Assembly (NCBI GenBank): GCA_007119395.1
Contig: SKPS01000335.1
Location: 1 to 5,845, forward strand
DNA length: 5,845 nucleotides
Direction of reading: 5' to 3'
From: Lentimicrobiaceae bacterium
GTDB taxonomy: Bacteria; Bacteroidota; Bacteroidia; Bacteroidales; SKPS01
Positions 1 to 5,845 of the stretch are shown here, piece after piece. Each line of letters begins with the position of its first letter. Position 1 is the stretch's first letter. The position numbers and the translations under genes are program-made. The notes under the pieces were generated by a model. It was not told the DNA's origin. It saw only the letters and a list, made by a program, of their open reading frames with translations, and ran no database searches.

Positions 1-968
1 AGTGGCACCGGATAATAAATGGCATTGGGGATCTTTTTCTCAAGCAAATGACGATGCAACGCATCCCTGTCAATCCCCTCAGTTACCAGGGTGTACTGGT
101 GAAACACATGGGTGGAGAAATCGCTTCTGACCGGGATGCGCAGGTTTGGATGTTCACCGAATGCCTCATCATATACAGAGGCAGCACGTTGACGCTCAAA
201 TATGTAGCTGTCAAGATGCTTTAGCTTTACATCCAGAACGGCTGCCTGAATCGCATCCAACCGTGAATTAACACCAATGTAATCGTGATAGTATCGCACC
301 GTCATGCCATGGTTCACAACAACCCTGAGCATCGCTGCCAGATCATCATCGTTGGTGAAAATGGCACCTCCATCTCCATAACAACCAAGGTTCTTAGACG
401 GGAAGAAGGATGTGCAGCCAACATTTCCGATGGTACCGGATTGTTGTTGGGAGCCATCGCTGAAAGTGTAGATAGAGCCAATTGATTGGCACGCATCTTC
501 AATCACAAACAAGTTGTGCTCTTTTGCCAAATCCATGATGGCATCCATATTGGCACACTGGCCGAAAAGATGCACCGGCACAATGGCCTTGGTTTTCGGG
601 GTGATGGCTTTGCGAATGGCCTCAGGGGAAATGTTAAAAGTATCCGGTTCAACATCAACCAATACCGGGGTTAAACGTAAGAGGGCAATCACCTCAGCCG
701 TGGCAATAAATGTGAAAGAGGTGGTAATCACCTCATCCCCGGGTTCAAGCACCAACCCCATCATCGCCACCTGTAATGCATCTGTGCCGTTGGCACACGG
801 TATCACGTGCTTCACCCCCAGGTAAGCCTCCAGGTTTTTCTGAAAACGCGTAACCGCCGGCCCATTAATAAAGGCCGTGTTGTCAATCACCTCCCTAATC
901 CCATTGTCAATGTCGTTTTTGATCTTCTCATACTGACCCTGCAGGTCTACCATCCGGATCTCTCTCAT
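1..968 (-). CDS. DegT/DnrJ/EryC1/StrS family sugar-nucleotide aminotransferase, WbpE/WlbC-like (3' end outside window)
   Basis: This is a PLP-dependent aminotransferase that puts an amino group on a keto-sugar nucleotide in the cytoplasm. 322 codons are visible with no stop, so the C-terminus (perhaps 50-60 residues by family length) lies beyond base 1. Family signatures seen: FINGPAVTRF (33-42), ANGTDAL (59-65), PGDEVITTSFTF (76-87), PVHLFGQ (131-137), VIEDACQ (155-161, Asp158 expected to contact the PLP ring) and SFFPSKNLGCYGDGGA (187-202), with Lys192 as the Schiff-base lysine. NSRLDAIQAA (234-243) follows. The overall wording resembles WbpE/WlbC enzymes that make UDP-2-acetamido-3-amino-uronic acid; that substrate is inferred, and other 3- or 4-keto sugars remain possible. 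The ATG at 968 is preferred because it gives MREIRMVDLQ, like relatives; an in-frame ATG at 953 is the alternative. There is no Shine-Dalgarno, only an A-rich leader. It lies downstream of wza-wzc on the same strand, which fits a polysaccharide precursor role. Confidence 0.93.
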   Translation of the reverse strand, partial: MREIRMVDLQGQYEKIKNDIDNGIREVIDNTAFINGPAVTRFQKNLEAYLGVKHVIPCANGTDALQVAMMGLVLEPGDEVITTSFTFIATAEVIALLRLTPVLVDVEPDTFNISPEAIRKAITPKTKAIVPVHLFGQCANMDAIMDLAKEHNLFVIEDACQSIGSIYTFSDGSQQQSGTIGNVGCTSFFPSKNLGCYGDGGAIFTNDDDLAAMLRVVVNHGMTVRYYHDYIGVNSRLDAIQAAVLDVKLKHLDSYIFERQRAASVYDEAFGEHPNLRIPVRSDFSTHVFHQYTLVTEGIDRDALHRHLLEKKIPNAIYYPVP

Positions 969-1088
969 GTTGTTTTTTTGTTGTATTTGTCGTTTATAAT
1001 TTGTGTATCACTGCTCTTCTCTTTTTTTGCTCCCAATCGTCATTTCTGATTCCCAGACAATAATGACAAAGCAAAGCACCCTGAAAGA
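969..1088 (-). other. Spacer between the wzc-type gene and the aminotransferase gene
   Basis: This 120-nt non-coding gap is long compared with the 29-nt wza-wzc gap. On the minus strand it holds only a weak inverted repeat, GTCATT...AATGAC, separated by about 16-20 nt and not followed by a T-run, so I do not call a terminator. The last 30 nt before the ATG are A-rich, as is usual for Bacteroidota leaders. I see no match to the TAnnTTTG promoter element. The aminotransferase gene may be read through from wza-wzc or may have its own start here; the sequence does not decide. Confidence 0.5.
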
Positions 1089-3551
1089 CTACCTCTTCTT
1101 CCTGCCAAATAATCTACTCCAAAGACCTCCACCCTTTTTTACAGTATCGGCATGGTAGTTCCCATAACCATAGCCGTAACCATACCCATAGCCATAGCCG
1201 TAACCATACCCATATTTCCCTTTGAAGTAGTGCCCATACCCCTTCTTGTTGATGTTTACATCATTGACAATGATTCCCATGTTTTTGGCTCCAGTCATAT
1301 CCACAATATCATTTACGAGCATGATAGAGCTTTTTACGGAATAGTTTTGTCTTACAACGAACAATGAGATATCGGCTAATTTCATGATTTGAAGTGCATC
1401 GGACACCAGCCCCACTGGCGAGGTATCCACAACAATATAGTCGTACCGTGATCTCAATTCGCTAATCAGGTCAGCCATAGACTGGCTTTCAAGCAGTTCA
1501 GCCGGATTAGGCGGCACTGGACCAGAAGGTATGAGAGTCAGGTTATTGTGACCCGACTCCACCACCACCTCATCAAGAGTATTTCTTCCAATGAGAAAGG
1601 CTGTTAACCCTCTCTCGGTATTGGCAATGTTGAATTCTGTCAAGACCTTGGGTTTGCGAAGGTCACAAGAGACCAACACGGTCCTTTTCCCCGAAATGGC
1701 AAAAATCGAAGCCAGGTTCACAGAGCAGAAAGTTTTCCCCTCGCCACTAACGCTCGATGTAATGGAGATTACAGTGCTGTCGTAGGGCGTCTTGAAGTAC
1801 TTCAGGTTGGTTCGAATGGAACGTAATGACTCCGCAACAGTTGAGTTGGGCTTGTTGACCACCACCGTGCTGTCATCCGGATCATCGTTGTGGATAATAA
1901 ACCCTAATATGGGCACTTGGGTGTACTCTTCGATATCGGCACGACTGGTAATTTTGTTATTAAAGATGTCTCCCATCAGAATAAGTAATATCGGAAACAT
2001 CAGGCCTGCCACACTGGCTACCATTCTTATGAAACCCTCTTTGGGGCTCACTTTCTCAATAAACATTGCTTGGTCTATCACCTGGTGGTTTGATGTATTG
2101 GAAGCGAGTGAGATGGCCGCTTCCGCACGCTTCTCTTTGAGATAGGTGAAGATTTGGTCATTGACCTGATAATCGCGTTGCACATTGTGCAACAAACCCT
2201 CCGCTGCGGGCAACCTGTTGATCTCTCGTCTGGTCTCTGTGATCCTGCTGTCTAGCGTTGATATTTGAATGTCTGAGAGCTGCAACATGTTATTGATCGT
2301 ATGCCGCAACGTCTGCCTTGTCATGTCAACTTTGGCTTTGTGGTTTATCACACGCGGGTTTTCTGCCGGAAGTGTCTGCAACATACTCTGGCGTTCAACG
2401 ATCAGCTGGTTCAACTCCATCACCAATCTGTTAAGCACCGCATCGTTGATCCCCATTGAAGAAGGCGCCACAATGTCTTGATCGGTCAGGTCACGGTCCA
2501 GATAATCAAGCAAAAAATTGTAGTAACGAACCTTCACCTCTTCTGTCGCCTTTTCACGCCTGATTTCATCCATTCGGGTGTATGAAGATTTCAGCTCTGC
2601 ATCAATATCCACCATATTGTTCGTTCTTATAGACTGCAGCTCCCGCTGGATAAACCCAATCGAGTCTTGCAGTTCAGAAAGCTGAAGATCTATAAACTCA
2701 ATCGTACTCAGCGATTTTCTGTTGATGTATTCAAGATCATTTTGCAAGTAGACCTCGCACAGCTCATTCACATATGATATCGCCTTATGGAAAACCGGAG
2801 ATGTGAGCGCTATTTTGATGATGGAAGATTCGTTATCAATCGGCGAAATACTAACTGTATTGTATTCATTGATCAGGCTCGAAATGGCATTGAAACGAAA
2901 CTGATAATTCAGGTTTCGTAAGTCCATCTCCAACAGATCAGGATTTCGGGTAATGGTAAAAGAAAAATAATCATGAACAACGGGTTCACCAAGCCTAACC
3001 TCTTTGCTGAACTGAAAGGCCTTTGGGTTTGGCACAGCATAATCCTGATCTGTTGAATAATCGTACAGGAACATGTCGTCGTCTCCATTTACTGAAACAA
3101 CAAGCCTGTCATTGGTTAGAAAGTCAACATGAAAAGGGATGTTCGCCAGTTGGGCATGTGCTGTATCCCAATGAACACTGAAAGGGATGTTTTTGTAGAG
3201 TTCGGTCAACCTGAATCGACCTTGCCGGTAGTATGAAACCTGAAAGTCAAGACCTCGAATCGTTCTTTCAGCCAGCTTTCTTGAAGAGAGGATCCCTATT
3301 TCGTTGTTAAGGTTTAGCTGCGGACGGTAAAGTCCCTGTTCCATAAACAGCATCCCCTTCTCGTCTTTGATCAACATGGTGGCTGCCACTTTATAGATTG
3401 GTTGCTTGTACTGAATATAGTAATGAGCGATAAACAAAGCTACAGCCACAGAGAGTGCAATGAAATACCAATTTTGAATCAACTTGAAGAAAAACGACCT
3501 GAAGTCGATAAACTCTTCCCGATGTCCCTGAATCTTTTCTTTCGTTTCCAC
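1089..3551 (-). CDS. wzc: Polysaccharide co-polymerase / BY-family tyrosine kinase (Wzz-Wzc type)
   Basis: Inner-membrane protein that sets polymer length and couples polymerisation to export, with a cytoplasmic autophosphorylating tyrosine kinase. From the chosen start it has 820 residues: a short cytoplasmic N-terminus, TM1 at about 27-46, a large periplasmic Wzz-type domain with coiled-coil-like helices (about 270-450), TM2 at about 508-526, then the kinase. Kinase motifs: ESLRSIR (574-580, the EX2RX2R oligomerisation motif), Walker A SSVSGEGKT (599-607), Walker A' VLVSCDLR (625-632, first Asp replaced by Ser), Walker B YIVVD (705-709) and a C-terminal tyrosine cluster (772-799). The tail is basic (GRKKR). 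Start: the frame is open to an ATG at 3650, but that overlaps wza by 70 nt and adds a Cys/His/Arg-rich stretch unlike Wzc. The GTG at 3551, 29 nt after the wza stop with an A-rich leader, is the only sensible later start and gives METKEKIQ. The family is clear; the exact start is less sure. Confidence 0.93.
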   Translation of the reverse strand: METKEKIQGHREEFIDFRSFFFKLIQNWYFIALSVAVALFIAHYYIQYKQPIYKVAATMLIKDEKGMLFMEQGLYRPQLNLNNEIGILSSRKLAERTIRGLDFQVSYYRQGRFRLTELYKNIPFSVHWDTAHAQLANIPFHVDFLTNDRLVVSVNGDDDMFLYDYSTDQDYAVPNPKAFQFSKEVRLGEPVVHDYFSFTITRNPDLLEMDLRNLNYQFRFNAISSLINEYNTVSISPIDNESSIIKIALTSPVFHKAISYVNELCEVYLQNDLEYINRKSLSTIEFIDLQLSELQDSIGFIQRELQSIRTNNMVDIDAELKSSYTRMDEIRREKATEEVKVRYYNFLLDYLDRDLTDQDIVAPSSMGINDAVLNRLVMELNQLIVERQSMLQTLPAENPRVINHKAKVDMTRQTLRHTINNMLQLSDIQISTLDSRITETRREINRLPAAEGLLHNVQRDYQVNDQIFTYLKEKRAEAAISLASNTSNHQVIDQAMFIEKVSPKEGFIRMVASVAGLMFPILLILMGDIFNNKITSRADIEEYTQVPILGFIIHNDDPDDSTVVVNKPNSTVAESLRSIRTNLKYFKTPYDSTVISITSSVSGEGKTFCSVNLASIFAISGKRTVLVSCDLRKPKVLTEFNIANTERGLTAFLIGRNTLDEVVVESGHNNLTLIPSGPVPPNPAELLESQSMADLISELRSRYDYIVVDTSPVGLVSDALQIMKLADISLFVVRQNYSVKSSIMLVNDIVDMTGAKNMGIIVNDVNINKKGYGHYFKGKYGYGYGYGYGYGYGYGYGNYHADTVKKGGGLWSRLFGRKKR
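1161..1214 (-). repeat. Tyr-Gly coding repeat in the Wzc tail (nine YG units; 24-bp tandem period)
   Basis: Fifty-four bases encode nine consecutive Tyr-Gly dipeptides. At the DNA level it is more than a 6-bp repeat: a 23-bp segment at 1168-1190 recurs exactly at 1192-1214, a 24-bp period equal to four YG units. Three further tyrosines flank it (GYGHY before, NY after), giving 12 in 28 residues. In BY-kinases such C-terminal tyrosines are the autophosphorylation sites that control oligomer cycling. Any unit gain or loss that is a multiple of 6 bp keeps the frame. Confidence 0.9.
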
Positions 3552-3580
3552 AGCGTTGGGTTTTTGTCGGTGTAATCGTA

Positions 3581-4366
3581 TCAGTTGGGTCTGGTAACGA
3601 GGGCAAGAATGGCAATAAGTGTTGAGACCGAGGAGATGATCACACCCCATTGCACCTGAGCAAAGCCGTATGATTTGGCATCAAGAGGTTGCACATAGAT
3701 CACATCGTGATTCTGAAGGTAGAAGTGGGGTGATGTCAACAGATCCCGGTCGGTCAGGTCCAGGTAAAAGACTTTTTGTGTTCCATTCATTTCTCTGACG
3801 AGCATCACATTGTTTCTGTTGCCGTATACCGTCAGGTCACCAGAACGTGCAATGGCTTCCAGAATAGATAGTCTGTAGTCATACACTTCAATGACGCCCG
3901 GTTTTCGCACTTCACCCAAGACTGACACCCTGAAATTCACAAGTCTCAGCATCACATCAGCATCAAGGCTGATGAGCTGCCGGGCCGCGGCTGCAATCTC
4001 TTCACGGAGCTCAGGCAATGTGCGGCCAGCTGCTTGAAACGTGCCCAACACAGGCAGCTTTAGTGTTCCATCAGGCTCCACCGCATACCCCTGAAGGTAG
4101 ATGGAAGCGGTGGTTCCCAAATTAGTGCTCACCTCAAAACCAGGCGTCTTGTAAAGATCTGAGGAAGCACTGAAAACCTGCACATGAAGCAAGTCATGCG
4201 GCCTGATCTCCGCTGGCCTGATGAGTGTGTCTGAAACGGCCATACCTGCTTCTGACTTGTGCTCCTGTAAATAACGCAGCCTCTTCTGCGATATGCAGGA
4301 CGACATGAGCAAAAGGACAAGGGCCAGGAACAACCATGGCCTGCTCAAGAGTGCTTTTTTATCCAT
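3581..4366 (-). CDS. wza: Outer-membrane polysaccharide export lipoprotein, Wza family
   Basis: Forms the outer-membrane end of the capsule/exopolysaccharide export channel and partners the Wzc-type kinase encoded next. Seen in its 261 residues: a lysine start, a hydrophobic signal segment (about 10-22) and a lipobox-like MSSC with Cys24 as the likely lipidated residue; a polysaccharide-export (Poly_export) domain at about 48-145 with IRPHDLLHVQVF and EPDGTLKLPVLGTF; an SLBB-like domain from about 146 with VSVLGEVRKPGVIEV and the LSILEAIARSGDLT segment; YLQNHDVIYVQP (216-227); and a C-terminal hydrophobic helix (about 240-257). At 261 residues it is shorter than E. coli Wza (about 380) and ends in a membrane-type helix, the usual Bacteroidota form. 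The start ATG at 4366 yields a complete signal peptide; a second Met at residue 21 would destroy it. It has no Shine-Dalgarno. It is the first gene of the polysaccharide unit. Confidence 0.94.
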   Translation of the reverse strand: MDKKALLSRPWLFLALVLLLMSSCISQKRLRYLQEHKSEAGMAVSDTLIRPAEIRPHDLLHVQVFSASSDLYKTPGFEVSTNLGTTASIYLQGYAVEPDGTLKLPVLGTFQAAGRTLPELREEIAAAARQLISLDADVMLRLVNFRVSVLGEVRKPGVIEVYDYRLSILEAIARSGDLTVYGNRNNVMLVREMNGTQKVFYLDLTDRDLLTSPHFYLQNHDVIYVQPLDAKSYGFAQVQWGVIISSVSTLIAILALVTRPN

Positions 4367-4375
4367 GCTGATGTA

Positions 4376-4436
4376 TGTTTAACAGGCTGCTAAATTAATG
4401 CTTTCAGACGAAAATAAAAAACACCTGTTTAACAGG
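4376..4436. repeat. Pair of 11-bp direct repeats upstream of wza (possible operator)
   Basis: TGTTTAACAGG occurs at 4376-4386 and again at 4426-4436, exactly 50 bp apart, close to five helical turns. Each contains the symmetric core TGTT-T-AACA, and the upstream copy extends to the full palindrome CCTGTTTAACAGG (4424-4436). One copy lies in the short wza leader and the other just upstream of the candidate promoter. That placement would suit a dimeric regulator binding two sites, but this is inference. The upstream copy also forms the core of the mog terminator stem, so it may have only that role. Confidence 0.4.
4390..4420 (-). promoter_or_regulatory. Weak candidate promoter for the wza-wzc unit
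   Basis: On the minus strand TAATTTAG (4397-4390) matches the Bacteroidota -7 consensus TAnnTTTG at all but one fixed base. A T-rich stretch about 19 nt upstream (4416-4420) could stand in for the TTTG -33 element, though it lacks the G. Transcription would begin about 15-20 nt before the wza ATG. Position supports it, since it lies between a terminator and a first gene; the sequence match alone is weak. Confidence 0.25.
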
Positions 4437-4442
4437 AGTCTT
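4411..4442 (-). terminator. Probable intrinsic terminator of the moaC-mog operon
   Basis: Read on the minus strand, AAGAC-T-CCTG, loop TTAAA, CAGG-T-GTTTT forms a stem of nine pairs (one G-U) with a single T-T mismatch. It runs into a T-tract, six T, one A, four T. It starts 28 nt after the mog stop codon and precedes the wza leader, exactly where the molybdenum-cofactor unit should end. The GC content of the stem is modest, so some read-through into wza is possible. Confidence 0.5.
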
Positions 4443-4455
4443 GCAACGATATCGC

Positions 4456-4471
4456 AAAGAGCCTGCTCTTT
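4456..4471 (-). other. Small hairpin overlapping the mog stop codon
   Basis: AAAGAG-CCTG-CTCTTT on the plus strand (the same shape on the minus strand) is a perfect 6-bp stem with a 4-nt loop that includes two bases of the TAA stop of the mog gene. It could add to 3'-end stability or to termination together with the stronger hairpin downstream. No T-tract follows it directly, so I do not call it a terminator by itself. Confidence 0.35.
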
Positions 4472-5390
4472 AGTGTTTATCGATACCCTGTACCATGTAA
4501 ATAAGGTGAGGCAACACCTTTCCGATCTCCGTCATGTATTCATTTACAGCCTTCACACTTCCCGGAAGTGCGAAAAGAATGGTTTGGTTAATCAGGCCGG
4601 CCACACTTCGGCTGATCAGCGCATTGGGGTTTTTTGCACCGTAAGTCATTCTGATCATATCCATCACACCCGGTATCTCCTTATGCAGATACGGCAACAG
4701 GGTGTCAATGGTAATATCTCTGGGTCCCAGACCGGTGCCACCTGTTGTGAAGACCAGATCGTAGTGCGGCACACGTTGCTCCACGATCTGCTGCAACCGC
4801 GCCGCATCGTCAGGGATGATCTCAGTGTGAACCTCCACCGGCCACCTCTCCTCTGAGAGTATTTCACGGCTCTTCTCCATCACTACCGGTCCGCTCCGGT
4901 CACTGTATTCTCCGGCAAAAGCCCGGTCGCTGAGGGTTAAAACCAACACTTTCATGGTTTTGGGATGGTAACTGAACGAGACCCCAGGGGTTACCTCTCC
5001 ACCAGAAATCACCCGACAAAAGATTCCCTCTTTTGGCATCACGCAGTTTCCCACCTCACGGTAAATAGCACACCCATCACCATGACAGGCTTTCCCTATT
5101 TGTGTCACCTCCAGCTCAACATCACCGATCCGGAATCGGTCAAATATTCTGCACTCGTGCAATATCAACCCCTCGGTGGTAAGGTTCTCTGCAAACTCAC
5201 CCCATGCAAGCTCACGGCCTGCCGCCTTACTGAACCTGGCAAAACTCTCAACACCCAATAGAGAGACCTGCCGGTGCCAACGACCAGCATGCGCATCGTG
5301 TTCTACACCCAGCGCATTGAGCCTGATCGATTCAACCGGGCGTTTAACAGTTCCCTTCTTCTCCGAAATATTCACAGATACTATCTTCAT
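4470..5390 (-). CDS. Two-domain molybdenum-cofactor protein: MOSC domain fused to MogA/MoaB-type domain
   Basis: A 306-residue cytoplasmic protein. The N-terminal MOSC domain (about 1-140) shows HDAHAGRWHRQVSLL (31-45), GEFAENLTTEGL (64-75) and IGDVELEVTQIGKACH (88-103). Cys102 lies at the position of the conserved MOSC cysteine, with Cys107 nearby. MOSC domains are linked to sulfur transfer or molybdenum-cofactor ligand binding. After a short linker, Met146 starts a complete MogA/MoaB-type domain: LTLSDRAFAGEYSDRSGP (151-168), TTGGTGLGPRDITIDTL (215-231) and LPGSVKAV (275-282), the pterin-binding motifs of molybdopterin adenylyltransferases. Both domains look intact, with no frameshift between them. 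The start ATG overlaps the moaC stop as ATGA, which implies translational coupling, and a purine-rich GGAGG sits just upstream. Whether the second domain adenylylates molybdopterin (MogA) or has the less defined MoaB role cannot be told here. Confidence 0.93.
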   Translation of the reverse strand: MKIVSVNISEKKGTVKRPVESIRLNALGVEHDAHAGRWHRQVSLLGVESFARFSKAAGRELAWGEFAENLTTEGLILHECRIFDRFRIGDVELEVTQIGKACHGDGCAIYREVGNCVMPKEGIFCRVISGGEVTPGVSFSYHPKTMKVLVLTLSDRAFAGEYSDRSGPVVMEKSREILSEERWPVEVHTEIIPDDAARLQQIVEQRVPHYDLVFTTGGTGLGPRDITIDTLLPYLHKEIPGVMDMIRMTYGAKNPNALISRSVAGLINQTILFALPGSVKAVNEYMTEIGKVLPHLIYMVQGIDKH

Positions 5391-5845
5391 TGCCCCTCCC
5401 CCTTTTTGGTTTTCTCAACAAGAGTGATGCCTCCCAGCACCATCTCCTTGTCAACCGCTTTGCACATGTCGTAAATGGTTAACAACCCCACTGACACAGC
5501 CGTTAACGCCTCCATTTCAACACCCGTTTTACCTGTACACCTTACTGTGCTGCTGATCTCTACCCTGTCGGAATGAAGGGTAGCAGACACCTTGACGGTG
5601 TTCAACAACAGTTGATGGCATAAAGGGATCAATTCGTGGGTGCGCTTGGCAGCCTGTATGGCCGCAATCTCCGCGGTGGTCATCACATCCCCCTTTTTAA
5701 TGGCTTGCCGACGGATTAAATCAACCGTCTCCTTTGCCAGTATGATATATCCTACGGCCTTCGCTTCACGGTGCAACTCCGGTTTACCACCGACATCCAC
5801 CATGGTGGCCTTTCCACTTTCATCAATATGCGTGAGCCTCTTCTC
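5387..5845 (-). CDS. moaC: Cyclic pyranopterin monophosphate synthase MoaC (5' end outside window)
   Basis: MoaC converts the MoaA product, 3',8-cyclo-7,8-dihydro-GTP, to cyclic pyranopterin monophosphate, the first stable precursor of molybdopterin; it works as a cytoplasmic hexamer. 152 residues are visible and the frame stays open to the window edge. The ATG at 5803 is not the start, because the codons before it read KRLTHIDESGKATMVDV, the normal MoaC N-terminus; only a few residues should be missing. Motifs in order: MVDVGGK (15-21), KGDVMTTAEIAAIQAAKRT (51-69), ELIPLCHQL (71-79; many homologues have Pro instead of Gln after the His), CTGKTGVEMEALTAV (103-117) and LTIYDMCKAVDKEM (122-135), which carries the Asp-x-x-Lys pair (Asp126, Lys129) of the active site. 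It overlaps the MOSC-Mog gene by 4 nt, and moaA is a plausible upstream neighbour. Confidence 0.96.
   Translation of the reverse strand, partial: EKRLTHIDESGKATMVDVGGKPELHREAKAVGYIILAKETVDLIRRQAIKKGDVMTTAEIAAIQAAKRTHELIPLCHQLLLNTVKVSATLHSDRVEISSTVRCTGKTGVEMEALTAVSVGLLTIYDMCKAVDKEMVLGGITLVEKTKKGEGQ
5393..5402 (-). promoter_or_regulatory. Shine-Dalgarno-like site for the MOSC-Mog gene
   Basis: The minus strand reads GGGGGAGGGG ending two bases before the ATG at 5390; its GGAGG (5399-5395) lies 4 nt from the start codon. It is encoded inside the last codons of moaC (Gly-Glu-Gly). A strong site like this is unusual in Bacteroidota, whose leaders are mostly A-rich. It may assist re-initiation at the ATGA overlap, or simply be a product of the codons used. 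Confidence 0.45.

Noticed and set aside
285..1049. Several overlapping plus-strand frames of 62-103 residues
   Set aside because: They run antisense to the aminotransferase, whose motifs run without a break through this region on the minus strand.
1023..1062. Inverted repeat GTCATT/AATGAC as a terminator after wzc
   Set aside because: The stem is short with a long loop, and no T-run follows on the minus strand.
1152..1367. Plus-strand open frame rich in Val/Ile/Pro that looks like a hydrophobic repeat protein
   Set aside because: It is the antisense reading of the Tyr-Gly repeat of wzc; the repeat pattern is fully explained by the minus-strand gene.
1792..2145. 117-residue plus-strand open frame with hydrophobic segments
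   Set aside because: It is antisense to the TM2 and linker region of wzc; its hydrophobic stretches mirror that coding.
3391..3615. 74-residue minus-strand frame across the wza-wzc junction
   Set aside because: It is out of frame with both strong genes and overlaps the first membrane segment of wzc; no family features.
4447..4454. CGATATCG palindrome as a regulatory site
   Set aside because: A single 8-bp palindrome just after a stop codon, with no second copy noticed nearby, is compatible with chance.
4398..4856. 152-residue open frame on the plus strand
   Set aside because: It lies antisense to the well-supported MOSC-Mog gene, has no recognisable domain, and its composition is that of a reverse-strand shadow.
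5801..5803. ATG as start of moaC
   Set aside because: The upstream in-frame codons encode the conserved MoaC N-terminus, so the gene is simply cut by the window edge.

Overview
The window reads as part of a Bacteroidota chromosome, most likely of the order Bacteroidales. This is inferred from protein style: a BY-kinase ending in a Tyr-Gly repeat, a short lipoprotein-type Wza with a C-terminal membrane helix, and A-rich leaders mostly without Shine-Dalgarno sites. The genus cannot be told from this sequence. All five genes lie on the minus strand, so transcription runs from high to low coordinates.

Right part (about 4470-5845): the end of a molybdenum-cofactor operon. moaC lacks only a few codons at its 5' end, which lie outside the window. 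It overlaps by 4 nt a gene for a two-domain MOSC + MogA/MoaB protein. MoaC acts in forming cyclic pyranopterin monophosphate. The Mog domain would adenylylate molybdopterin, and the MOSC domain may handle sulfur or molybdenum-cofactor ligands. A hairpin plus T-tract at 4411-4442 probably ends this operon.

Left part (1 to about 4366): the start of a surface-polysaccharide (capsule, exopolysaccharide or O-antigen) locus. A Wza-type outer-membrane export lipoprotein is followed 29 nt later by a Wzz/Wzc-type co-polymerase and tyrosine kinase. After a 120-nt spacer comes a sugar aminotransferase of the DegT/DnrJ/EryC1/StrS family, closest in style to WbpE/WlbC, whose 3' end lies outside the window. 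Wza and Wzc would form the envelope-spanning export and chain-length machinery. The aminotransferase would make an amino-sugar nucleotide precursor.

The 103-nt gap between the two units (4367-4469) holds the terminator, a weak promoter candidate and an 11-bp repeat present twice 50 bp apart. I found no convincing plus-strand genes, tRNA or rRNA genes, CRISPR array or insertion sequence. I also see no clearly new system: the window is a recognisable junction of two ordinary units. The points worth a second look are the repeat pair before wza, the Tyr-Gly DNA repeat, the altered Walker A' motif, the GTG start of wzc and the MOSC-Mog fusion.
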